Made by a program: the position numbers and the translations under genes. 64,000 bases of DNA from Gemmatimonadota bacterium (GTDB lineage Bacteria > Gemmatimonadota > Gemmatimonadetes > Gemmatimonadales > GWC2-71-9), in contig JAKLGU010000002.1 in NCBI GenBank assembly GCA_022710485.1, positions 128,682-192,681 on the forward strand, in the 5' to 3' direction. Below the pieces are notes generated by a model, which was given only the letters and a program-made list of their open reading frames with translations, searched no databases and was not told the DNA's origin. Shown here one piece after another: positions 8,965-16,901 of this stretch. Position 1 is the first letter of the stretch. Each line of letters opens with the position of its first letter.

Positions 8965-9195
8965 TCAGGCCTGCGCCTCGCGCACCAGGCGAAGCACCTC
9001 GCCCGGTTCGGCGTGGCGCTTGAGCGCCTTCTTCGAGAAGATGAGCCGCCCGTCCATGGTCACCTCAAACACTCCGCCCGAAGACTCGATGAGCTTCACC
9101 TCGGCCTCGGGATATGCGTTCTTCAGCTCGGCCGCCAGACCGGCGGCCCGGGGACGATAGTTTCAAACGACGCAGAACTGGACCGTGAACTTCAT
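8965..9195 (-). CDS. SelW-like (Rdx family) selenoprotein with in-frame UGA
   Basis: Read through the TGA at 9163-9165, the frame encodes 76 residues with C-V-V-U at 8-11, the CxxU redox motif of the SelT/SelW/SelH (Rdx) thioredoxin-like family. The rest also matches the family: UNYRPRAAGLAAELKNAYP, then ESSGGVFEVTMDGRLIFSKK. The resemblance continues well past the TGA, so it is not a real stop. A SECIS-like hairpin lies 14 nt after the UGA. GGGAGG lies 5 nt before the ATG. It precedes pfkA by 5 nt. Standard gene finders would miss it or truncate it to ten codons. The selenocysteine machinery is not in the window. Confidence 0.85.
9130..9148 (-). promoter_or_regulatory. Bacterial SECIS-like hairpin of the SelW gene
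   Basis: In mRNA sense, GGCCGCC and GGCGGCC form a perfect 7-bp stem with the 5-nt loop GGUCU, beginning 14 nt after the UGA. The loop matches, as I recall it, that of the E. coli fdhF SECIS bound by SelB. Position and loop are those expected to recode the UGA as selenocysteine. Confidence 0.7.
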
Positions 9196-9309
9196 CGCAT
9201 CCTCCCGGGTTCGGGGCGACGGCGCGTGCGGGGCTCCGTCAATCGTAGCGCGTGGGTGGGTGCTTTCCAAGGCGCCGCTGCTTGCCACGCCCACTCCGCG
9301 CCCGTATCT

Positions 9310-10746
9310 ATGAAGGCAATGACGACTCTCCGCCCACGCGCCCTGGCGCTCGTCGCCCTGCTGCTCACGGTTGCCGCCCCGATTCACGCGCAGCGCCGGG
9401 AATACCGCCTGGAACTGGGCGCCGCCGCCGCCGTCACCTCGTTCGCTTCGGTGACCGACCTCGACCCCGGGTTCGGCGGCGCGCTCCGGATCGGCTTCTG
9501 GCTCCCACTGAACCTGGGCATCGAGGTGGAAGGACTGACCTCCAGCGCCAAGACGGCCGCCGGTTCCACCACCGACGTCCTCTCCGGCACCGCCTCCCTG
9601 CTCTACAACATCCGGCTCGGCGAGTCGAGCTCTCTCTTCCTCAAGACCGGGTTCGGGACGACCAAGTACGGCGACAGCTGTCCGACGGTGTCGGTGCCCG
9701 GGTCGGGCCCGTGCGGCTCCGCCTCCGAGTTCGTCTTCGGCGGAGGATTCCGGGCGGCACTGTCACCCACGATCATGATCCGCGGCGAGGCCGACTACCA
9801 GAACAACAGCGACGTCGAGTCGTTCAGCAATCTCGTCGGCAGCCTCGGCCTGGCCTTCATGGTCGGGAGCCGTCCGCTCATCGACACCGACCGAGATGGC
9901 GTGTTCGACCGGAAGGACAAGTGCCCCGCCACTCCCGTGGGCGCAATCGTGAACAAGCAGGGCTGCCCCTCGGACAGCGATGGCGACACCGTGCCGGACG
10001 GCCTCGACCGGTGCCCCAACACCCCTGCGGGTGCGACCGTGAACGACGCCGGCTGTCCCTCCGACACTGACAAGGACGCCGTGGTGGATGGCGTGGACCG
10101 GTGCGACGGTACCCCTGCCGGCGCGCAGGTGGACGCGTCGGGTTGCCCGACGGACGCCGACACCGACGGCGTGGCGGACGGTCTCGACCGCTGCCCGGCG
10201 ACGCCGACAGGCGCCACGGTGGACGCGCTCGGGTGCCCAGGTGATTCCGACAACGACAAGGTGCCCGACGGCATCGACCAGTGCCCGAACTCCCCAGCCG
10301 GGGCGACGGTCAACAGCTTCGGTTGCCCGCCCTCCGCCGCGCCGCCCGCCGGTCCGCTTCCCGCCGCCGGGGCTGCAGCCGCTGGCGCCGCGGCCACCGC
10401 CGCATCGAGGCCGGGACCCTGGGTGGTGTCCGGCATGGCGTTTGCCCCTTCGGGCAGCACCATCAGCGGTGCAGCGGAGCTCGCCGTCCTCGATTCGGTG
10501 GCCTCGGTCCTCAGGGCCGACCAGCGACTCGTGGTCGAGATCGTCGGCCACGCGAACGACGCCTCCTCCCAGACAGCCGACATCCAGCTCTCTGCCGCAC
10601 GCGCCGATGCCGTCAGGAATTACCTGCTCGGCAAGGGCGTCAGCCCTCAGCAACTGCAGGCCCGCGGCGCCGGTTCGACTGGTGCGGATCCGAACGATCC
10701 GCCCAGCCAGAACCGCCGGACCGACATCAGGATCATCGGCCCCTAG
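9310..10746 (+). CDS. OmpA-family outer-membrane protein with thrombospondin type 3 repeats
   Basis: This 478-residue protein has a signal peptide (cleavage after PIHAQ, near residue 28), an N-terminal 8-strand-type beta-barrel (to about residue 190), five calcium-binding thrombospondin type 3 repeats (DTDRDGVFDRKDKCP and four relatives, about nt 9886-10325), an Ala/Pro linker and a C-terminal OmpA peptidoglycan-binding domain (VVEIVGHANDA through SQNRRTDIRI). This places it as a rigid link between outer membrane and murein. The ATG at 9310 is chosen because it begins the signal peptide; a second ATG lies at 9319. Confidence 0.88.
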   Translation: MKAMTTLRPRALALVALLLTVAAPIHAQRREYRLELGAAAAVTSFASVTDLDPGFGGALRIGFWLPLNLGIEVEGLTSSAKTAAGSTTDVLSGTASLLYNIRLGESSSLFLKTGFGTTKYGDSCPTVSVPGSGPCGSASEFVFGGGFRAALSPTIMIRGEADYQNNSDVESFSNLVGSLGLAFMVGSRPLIDTDRDGVFDRKDKCPATPVGAIVNKQGCPSDSDGDTVPDGLDRCPNTPAGATVNDAGCPSDTDKDAVVDGVDRCDGTPAGAQVDASGCPTDADTDGVADGLDRCPATPTGATVDALGCPGDSDNDKVPDGIDQCPNSPAGATVNSFGCPPSAAPPAGPLPAAGAAAAGAAATAASRPGPWVVSGMAFAPSGSTISGAAELAVLDSVASVLRADQRLVVEIVGHANDASSQTADIQLSAARADAVRNYLLGKGVSPQQLQARGAGSTGADPNDPPSQNRRTDIRIIGP

Positions 10747-10814
10747 CTCGTCCGCCCTGACCCCCTGCACGACCACTGGCGTCCTGCAATGGCCTACCCG
10801 GCCGGAGCGTTCCT

Positions 10815-12011
10815 GTGCGTGGATCAGGCGTGTGCATCGTCCTCGCGATCAGTGCAGTTCTCGGCACCCCCCTGCTCGGCCAGGAGGGACGGTGGCACCG
10901 CGAGTTGCCCGAGTCCTACGGCCTCGACTTCCTCGCCCCCCTTCCCGCCCTGCCGGCCCACCTGCACTCCCCCTGGCCGAGCCCGCCGCTGGTGCGGCCC
11001 CCTGACCAGGTGCGCGCCCTCTACGTCAACGCCTGGGCGTTCGGCGGAAGCCGGTTCCGCGAACTGATCCGGCTGGCGGACGAATCCGAGGTGAACGCGC
11101 TGGTCATCGACGTCAAGGACGACACCGGCTTCCTCACCTACCCCTCCAAGGTGCCCACGGCGATCGCCATCGGCGCCACGAAGGAACTGCGCGCGCGGGA
11201 CGCGGAGGCGAGGGTCCGCGAGATGCTGGCGCACGGCATCTACCCGATCGCCCGGATCGTGGTGGCCAAGGACCCGCTGCTCGCGGAGCGAAAGCCGGAG
11301 TGGGCCATCCGGAGCAGCGCCGGCGGTCTCTGGCGCGACCGCCGCGGCACCGCCTGGGTGGACGCCTTCAACGATTCGGTGTGGGTGTATGCCGCCCAGC
11401 TCGCGGCCGAGGCGATCGAGATGGGGTTCGCGGAGGTGCAGTTCGACTACGTGCGCTTCCCGGACGAGCCCCGCGCCCGGATGGCGACGGCGGTGTACCC
11501 GGCGCGCCGCGCCGGCGAATCCACCCGCCAGGGGGTGCAGCGCAACCTGGCCCTGCTCCGGAGCCGCATGCGCCCCTACGGCGTGCCGGTGACGCTCGAC
11601 GTCTTCGGGATGACGACTGTCATGACCGGCGACATGGGGATCGGGCAGGTGTGGGAAGACCTGGTGGGGGCGTCGGACGTGGTGCTGCCGATGGTGTATC
11701 CGAGCCATTACGCGCCGGGGATGTACGGCACCCAGACGCCGAACGCGGAGCCGTACCTGGTGGTGCGGCGGGCGCTGGAGGACGGGCTCAGGCGGAGCGC
11801 GCTCCTCGACCGCCCCGCCAGCATCCGGCCCTACCTGCAGGCGTTCACGCTCGGCGCGCCGCGGTACACCGGCGAGCACGTCCGCGAGCAGATCCGCGCG
11901 GCCGCCGACGTCGGGATCGAGAGCTGGGTGCTGTGGAACCCGCGCAGCGACTACCGCGAGGCGGGGCTGGTTCCGGCCAGGCTGGCCTTGGGCTCCCAGC
12001 CCGTGATGTAG
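10815..12011 (+). CDS. Secreted putative glycoside hydrolase (DUF4015, TIM-barrel)
   Basis: This 398-residue protein has a signal peptide (GTPLLGQ near residue 23) and the DUF4015 GH-like TIM-barrel: VRALYVNAWAFGGSRF, ALVIDVKDDTGFLTY, IYPIARIVVAKDPLLA, WVDAFNDSVW, and EVQFDYVRFPDEP, where the acidic residues resemble those of clan GH-A/D enzymes. The substrate is unknown; relatives have been proposed to act on extracellular polysaccharide. The start is a GTG at 10815. Its last 61 bp overlap the end of the convergent aconitase-family gene. Confidence 0.82.
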   Translation: MRGSGVCIVLAISAVLGTPLLGQEGRWHRELPESYGLDFLAPLPALPAHLHSPWPSPPLVRPPDQVRALYVNAWAFGGSRFRELIRLADESEVNALVIDVKDDTGFLTYPSKVPTAIAIGATKELRARDAEARVREMLAHGIYPIARIVVAKDPLLAERKPEWAIRSSAGGLWRDRRGTAWVDAFNDSVWVYAAQLAAEAIEMGFAEVQFDYVRFPDEPRARMATAVYPARRAGESTRQGVQRNLALLRSRMRPYGVPVTLDVFGMTTVMTGDMGIGQVWEDLVGASDVVLPMVYPSHYAPGMYGTQTPNAEPYLVVRRALEDGLRRSALLDRPASIRPYLQAFTLGAPRYTGEHVREQIRAAADVGIESWVLWNPRSDYREAGLVPARLALGSQPVM

Positions 12012-14002
12012 CCGGCCAGCGCGCTGGCCGCCGTGGTGTACGGGCTGGCCAGGTAGAGCTGCCCCGGGCCGGACCGGCCGGGGAAGTTGCGGTTAATGGC
12101 GCTCACCGTGACGGTCTTCCGGTCGTAGCTCACCCCCGGTCCCGCGTTGATGCAAGCGCCGCACGACGGTTCGATGATCTCCGCCCCCACCGCCTCGAAG
12201 ATGTCCACGTACCCCCGCTCCACCGCATAGCGCTTCACGTCCTGGCTGCCGAACTGGATGTAGAAGCGCACGTCGGGATGGATCCGCTCGCCGGCCTCGG
12301 CGGCCTCCCGGAGCACCGCCGCGTACATGTCCATGTCTTCCTTCTTGCCCGCCGTGCAGCTGCCGGCGTAGGCGATGTCGAGCTTCACCTGCTCGCCCAG
12401 TTCGCGGATGAACTGCCCGTTGCCGGGGTCGCCGGGGAGGGCGATCATCGGCTCGAGCGCGGCGGCGTCGATGTCGATGACCTCCTCGTAGTCGGCGTCG
12501 GCGTCGGAGAAGAGGCCCTCGAGCATCGCCTCCACCTCGGGGCGCGGCAGGCCGCGCTCGCGGACGAGGTAGTCCACCGTCACCGCGTCGGGCGCGATGA
12601 TGCCGGTGAAGGCCCCGACCTCCGCGGCCATGTTGGTCATCGTGGCGCGCTCGTCGATCGAGAGCGCGCGCACCGCGTCGCCGGCGTACTCCACGATCTT
12701 GCCGATGGCCCGCCCGCTCTTCACGTACGGATGCCGCAGGATCTGCAGCATGAAGTCCTTGGCCGTGACGTTGACGGGCTTCCGGCCGTTGACCCGGATC
12801 AGCACCGACGGCGGCACCTTGAGGCGCACGTCCTTGGTGAGCCACGAGTTGAAGATCGCGGTCGTCCCGACGCCGAACGCCACGCAGCCCACCGCCCCGC
12901 TGTGCGGCGTGTGGCTGTCGCTGCCGATGACGACCTGCCCGGGGAGGACGTGCCGCTCCAGCATCTTGGAGTGGCAGATGGCCTCCGAGCCCTGGACAAT
13001 GCTGTTCCGGGCCGTGCGCGGCAGCTCGCCGTACAGCGTGATCCCCTGCTCCTCGGCGAATTCCTCCTGCTTCTTCTTCAGCTCGAGCGCCACGTCGAGC
13101 AGCCCCTCTGCCTTGCGGGCGTCGGTCATGGCCAGCTCGAGGAAGGTCAGGTGATCGCGGAAGAAGAAGATGGAGCCGGGGTCCACGACCTTCTCGTCGG
13201 CGCCGACGAAGTCGCGCCAGAAGATGGCGGCCATCGGCGTCACGTACTCGTGGCTGAAGCGGATGTCGGTGCGGACGAACCCCTCGTCGCCCGGCTTCAC
13301 GTACGGCACCCCGACGCGGTCGCCGGAGAGGTCAGTCACCCACCGGCGGGCCAGCACCTTCTCGGCCAGGGTCATCGGCCGCTTCGGCGTGGTGACCTCG
13401 GGCACCCGCACCTTTCCCTGCATGCGGGCCACGTTGTACTGGAAGAGCCCGCCATGCTCGATGATGCCGCGCGTGATGCCGCCTTCGCCGGCCGTAAAGA
13501 CGGAGAGCGGGATCGGCTCGCCGCGGCGCACCCGGTCGAGGACGGACAGGTCGGTGCTCGTGAACACGCCGAGGTTCTGGCAGTTCTCCCGGTAGATCCG
13601 CTCGATGTTCTCGGCCACGACCAGCTTCACACCCGCCATCAGCTCCGCATAGGGTGACTGCTCCCGGCTCGACCCCTTGCCCCGCCGCTTGCCGCTGACC
13701 GAGGCCACGAAACCGCCGGCGCGCACGGAGCCGCGGGTGATCGGGAACTCCTCGCCGCACTTGAGGCCCAGGTAGGGGAAGTCCCCCAGCGTCTGGTCGT
13801 AGTAGTAGCAGATGTAGGCGGGGGTGATCTCGTCGGTGGAGATGTCGTCGCGGAGCGGAACGTCCGGCGTCCAGGCGAGATCCCGGTCCTGGAGCTGGCT
13901 CCGGACGAGCGCCGGGTCCACGGTGAGATAGAGGATGCGCCCCTCGAAGGTGATGGCGTCGGGGAGCGTGGTGATCGGGCGGGACTTGAGGCTCTCGAGC
14001 AT
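11951..14002 (-). CDS. Aconitase / 3-isopropylmalate dehydratase family hydro-lyase, swivel domain first
   Basis: This 683-residue 4Fe-4S hydro-lyase has its swivel (LeuD-like) domain at the N-terminus (LRDDISTDEITPAY, GVFTSTDLSVLD) and its large catalytic domain at the C-terminus. All three cluster cysteines are present: GSCTAG and SCGAC. Substrate-site signatures GSDSHTPHSG and GACINAGPG are clear. The order is the reverse of AcnA and recalls AcnB without its HEAT-like domain, or a LeuD-LeuC fusion. The exact substrate (citrate, isopropylmalate, homoaconitate or methylcitrate) cannot be fixed; no leucine genes are adjacent. AGGAG stands about 11 nt before the chosen ATG. Confidence 0.82.
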   Translation of the reverse strand: MLESLKSRPITTLPDAITFEGRILYLTVDPALVRSQLQDRDLAWTPDVPLRDDISTDEITPAYICYYYDQTLGDFPYLGLKCGEEFPITRGSVRAGGFVASVSGKRRGKGSSREQSPYAELMAGVKLVVAENIERIYRENCQNLGVFTSTDLSVLDRVRRGEPIPLSVFTAGEGGITRGIIEHGGLFQYNVARMQGKVRVPEVTTPKRPMTLAEKVLARRWVTDLSGDRVGVPYVKPGDEGFVRTDIRFSHEYVTPMAAIFWRDFVGADEKVVDPGSIFFFRDHLTFLELAMTDARKAEGLLDVALELKKKQEEFAEEQGITLYGELPRTARNSIVQGSEAICHSKMLERHVLPGQVVIGSDSHTPHSGAVGCVAFGVGTTAIFNSWLTKDVRLKVPPSVLIRVNGRKPVNVTAKDFMLQILRHPYVKSGRAIGKIVEYAGDAVRALSIDERATMTNMAAEVGAFTGIIAPDAVTVDYLVRERGLPRPEVEAMLEGLFSDADADYEEVIDIDAAALEPMIALPGDPGNGQFIRELGEQVKLDIAYAGSCTAGKKEDMDMYAAVLREAAEAGERIHPDVRFYIQFGSQDVKRYAVERGYVDIFEAVGAEIIEPSCGACINAGPGVSYDRKTVTVSAINRNFPGRSGPGQLYLASPYTTAASALAGYITGWEPKASLAGTSPASR

Positions 14003-14085
14003 GGCGCGGCGGTCTCCTGGTTGCCTCAAAATGCCCGCGTGGGAACGCGGGAGCAAGGATTGTTTGCGGCGGGGTGGTGGCGGGG

Positions 14086-14091
14086 TAGAAT
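14086..14091 (+). promoter_or_regulatory. -10 box TAGAAT, 7 nt before the start codon
   Basis: TAGAAT differs from TATAAT at one base and sits 7 nt upstream of the ATG at 14099, so transcription would begin at or very near the start codon. A weak TTGCGG lies upstream in the -35 area. No other ribosome-binding sequence is evident. Confidence 0.5.
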
Positions 14092-14098
14092 ACAGGCC

Positions 14099-14998
14099 AT
14101 GCGCCTCCTGACCATCCTCCTGCTCGCCGCCCTCGCCTCGACGCCGGCAGCCGCCCAGTCGCCGTGGATCATCGCCCCGCCAACCGGCATTGTGCAGCTG
14201 GGGACGTTCCAGGACACGACCCTTTCCGAGTCATCGGCTGCCGCCGCCAGCCGGCGGCAATCGGGCGTCATCTGGACCCTCAACGATTCCGGTAATTCCC
14301 CCTGGGTCTACGCCGTGGACACCGCAGGGCACGCGCTGGGCACGTTCCGGGTGATGGGCGCGAGCAACTTCGACTGGGAGACGCTGACCATCTCCCCCTG
14401 TCCGGCCGGCAGCTGCCTCATCATCGGCGATACCGGCGACAACCCCGAGCTCCGGCCGAGCGTCACGCTGTATCGCGTGCCCGAGCCGAAGGTCGCGGCT
14501 TCGGCCGCCGGGGTGCTGACGCCCACCGCACCTGCGGACACGCTCAATGTCCGGTACCCCGACGGTCCGCACGACGTCGAGGCGATCTACGCCGATTCGT
14601 CCGGCGACGTCTACTTCGTCTCGAAGGGCCGGTCGAAAGGGATCCTGCTCTTCCGCCTCCCCGCGAGCGCCTGGGAGGCGGGCGGGGCGGCGGTGCCGGA
14701 GTTCGTGGACTCGCTGCCGATCATCCCGAACATCAGCATCGGGCACTGGGTCAGCGACGCCGCCATTTCGCCGGACGGGCGACGTGTGGCGGTGCGCACC
14801 TACTCGGCCGTCTTCTTCTTCACCGTCGGGACGGCGGGACGGCTGACCCCGGACCACGGACGCGAGTGCTTCTTCGGGCTGCTGGAACCACAAGGCGAAG
14901 GCGTCACCTGGCTGGACAACCGGCGACTCCTCCTGACCAGCGAAGCCAGCTCGACCAGCCGCGGTACCCTCTACCTGCTCGAGTGCGGCCAGGAATAG
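14099..14998 (+). CDS. Secreted beta-propeller-like protein of unknown function
   Basis: This 299-residue exported protein has a signal peptide ending PAAAQ (near residue 20). The mature part has WTLNDSGNSPWVYAVD, DWETLTISPC and CLIIGDTGDNPE, a pattern of Asp/Asn-rich turns between beta-strands also found in phytase-like or SMP-30-like propellers. PHDVEAIYAD and VSDAAISPDGRRVAVRTYSA look like further blades. Several cysteines could form disulfides. Enzymatic activity is unproven. It is read divergently from the aconitase-family gene, 96 nt away, and its start lies 7 nt after a good -10 box. Confidence 0.75.
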   Translation: MRLLTILLLAALASTPAAAQSPWIIAPPTGIVQLGTFQDTTLSESSAAAASRRQSGVIWTLNDSGNSPWVYAVDTAGHALGTFRVMGASNFDWETLTISPCPAGSCLIIGDTGDNPELRPSVTLYRVPEPKVAASAAGVLTPTAPADTLNVRYPDGPHDVEAIYADSSGDVYFVSKGRSKGILLFRLPASAWEAGGAAVPEFVDSLPIIPNISIGHWVSDAAISPDGRRVAVRTYSAVFFFTVGTAGRLTPDHGRECFFGLLEPQGEGVTWLDNRRLLLTSEASSTSRGTLYLLECGQE

Positions 14999-15028
14999 CG
15001 GCTGCAGTCTCCAACCTCCGTGACATCC

Positions 15029-16669
15029 ATGCGACGAACCGCCGTCCTGCTCGCCTCGGCCTTCCTGCTCCTCCCGACCCCGGCGGTGCACGCGCAGACG
15101 GGTGTGGACAAGGCGGCGAAGGCCGTCTCCGCCGACGTCATCCGCGCTCACATCGATTTCCTGGCCAGCGACGCCCTCGAGGGGCGGGGCAGCGGCACCC
15201 GGGGCGGCGACCTCGCCGCCCGGTACATCGCGGCCCAGTACATCCGGCTCGGCCTCGAGCCGGCCGGAGACGACAGCACCTACTTCTTCAAGGTGCCGCT
15301 CATTTCGTTCACGCCGAACCCCACGCTTTCCCTCGGCGGGACGGCGGCCGAGTATCCCAGGGACTTCGTGCTGAACCCGATGCGCTGGGACTCGGTGGTG
15401 ACGGTGGACGCGCCGCTGGTGTTCGTCGGCTATGGCATCGTGGCCCCCGAATACGAGTGGAACGACTACGCCGGGCTCGACGTGAAGGGGAAGGTCGTGG
15501 CGGTCATGGTCAACGACCCCGGGCTCCACGACTCCACGACCTTCAAGGGGAAGGTGCTCACCTACTACGCCCGCTGGACCTACAAGTTCGAGGAGGCGGC
15601 CCGCCAGGGCGCGGCGGGGGTGCTGCTCATCCACACGGAGGAGAGCGCCACCTATCCCTGGGGGACGGTCGAGGGAAGCGCGACCGGCCGACAGGTCCGG
15701 CTGGAGAGCGCGCCGACGTCGCTCAAGGTGACCGGATGGGTCCAGCATGACTTGATGGCGCGCACCTTCAAGGCGGCGGGCGCCGACCTCGACCGGTCAA
15801 TGGCCGAGGCGGGCAAGCGCGGGTTCGTCGGCTCCGAGCTGCCGATCCGGGTGGCGGCCAGTGTGCGAAGCACGATGACCCGCACCGAGATCTTCAACGT
15901 CCTCGGCCGCCTGCCGGGGAACGGGGGCCCGCTTGCCAAGGAGGCCGTGGTGCTCGGGGCGCACTATGACCACCTCGGCATCGCGAAGCCGGTGGACGGC
16001 GACTCGATCTACAACGGGGCTCGAGACAACGCCGCGGGGGTCGGGGAGATGCTGGCCATCGCAGAGGCGCTGAACCGCGCCGAACTGAGCGGGAAGCGCT
16101 CGATTGTCTTCGCGGCGTTCGGGGGGGAGGAGGCCGGCCTCCTCGGGTCGCAGGCGATGATCGACCGGCCCTTCATGCCGCTCCAGAACGTGGCCGCGAT
16201 GCTCAACTTCGACGGCGCCAATCTCTTCGGGCGGACTCGTGACATCGCCGCCAACGGCTCCGACCAGTCGTCGCTCCTCGGCGCGCTCCAGGCGGCGGCC
16301 CGGCTCGAAGGACTCCAGGTGACCGACGACTCTGCGGGGATGTACCGCGGCACCTTCTTCCGGTCCGACAATTTTCCCTTCGCACGGGCCGGCATCCCGT
16401 CGCTCTCGTTCGAGCCGGGGAGCATCTACGTGGGGAAGCCAAAGGACTACGCGAAAAAGGCGCAGGCGGAGTGGACCAGCAAGCGGTACCACCGCCCACA
16501 GGATGAGCTCGGACCCTGGTTCTCGCTGGAGGGCACCCTTCCGGAAACGCGCGTCGGACTCCGAACCGCCATCTATGCCGCCGATGCTTCGGGCCAGCCG
16601 ACTTGGGATGTGGACTCCGAATTCCGCGCGGCTGGGGAGGAGCGACTGAAGCAGGGCGGATCGAAATAG
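15029..16669 (+). CDS. M28-family zinc aminopeptidase, secreted, with PA domain
   Basis: This 546-residue exported peptidase has a signal peptide (PAVHAQ, near residue 21). A protease-associated domain spans roughly residues 120-230 (FVGYGIVAPEYEWNDYAGLDVKGK). The co-catalytic zinc site shows HYDHLG near residue 311, ARDNAAGVGEM, GGEEAGLLGS with the catalytic glutamate, and MLNFDGANL. It probably removes N-terminal residues from peptides in the periplasm. ATG at 15029 is preferred; an in-frame GTG lies 9 nt earlier. A second M28 peptidase is encoded at 37650-39227. Confidence 0.87.
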   Translation: MRRTAVLLASAFLLLPTPAVHAQTGVDKAAKAVSADVIRAHIDFLASDALEGRGSGTRGGDLAARYIAAQYIRLGLEPAGDDSTYFFKVPLISFTPNPTLSLGGTAAEYPRDFVLNPMRWDSVVTVDAPLVFVGYGIVAPEYEWNDYAGLDVKGKVVAVMVNDPGLHDSTTFKGKVLTYYARWTYKFEEAARQGAAGVLLIHTEESATYPWGTVEGSATGRQVRLESAPTSLKVTGWVQHDLMARTFKAAGADLDRSMAEAGKRGFVGSELPIRVAASVRSTMTRTEIFNVLGRLPGNGGPLAKEAVVLGAHYDHLGIAKPVDGDSIYNGARDNAAGVGEMLAIAEALNRAELSGKRSIVFAAFGGEEAGLLGSQAMIDRPFMPLQNVAAMLNFDGANLFGRTRDIAANGSDQSSLLGALQAAARLEGLQVTDDSAGMYRGTFFRSDNFPFARAGIPSLSFEPGSIYVGKPKDYAKKAQAEWTSKRYHRPQDELGPWFSLEGTLPETRVGLRTAIYAADASGQPTWDVDSEFRAAGEERLKQGGSK

Positions 16670-16890
16670 TATTGCGACATTAACCAGTCACTGTCATGAC
16701 AATTGTATGTTGTGAAGTATCGCAACGGGACGAGTCACAGATGGAGTTGACGCGCACTAAAGCGTTGCCATCACAAAGATTAGCTTGACTTGCAAGATGT
16801 GTACTCACCTCTGACATTCCACGCTCCACTAGACCAGAAGTGCTCCGCAGTGTAGTTTCGCGGGCGTTCCGCACCGGAATTCCGCCGACC
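16670..16890. other. AT-rich intergenic stretch
   Basis: The first 190 nt are much poorer in G+C than the surrounding genes and contain no gene that I can support on either strand. No tRNA, direct-repeat pair or transposon end is visible. It ends where the reading frame of the 16902 gene opens. It may be a remnant of foreign DNA or a regulatory region. Confidence 0.45.
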
Positions 16891-16901
16891 AGGAGTCACT
16901 T

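Noticed and set aside
9163..9165. The TGA in the SelW-like frame as a genuine stop or pseudogene mutation
   Set aside because: It falls exactly at the U of CxxU, family-like sequence continues to a proper stop, and a SECIS-like hairpin follows at the right distance.
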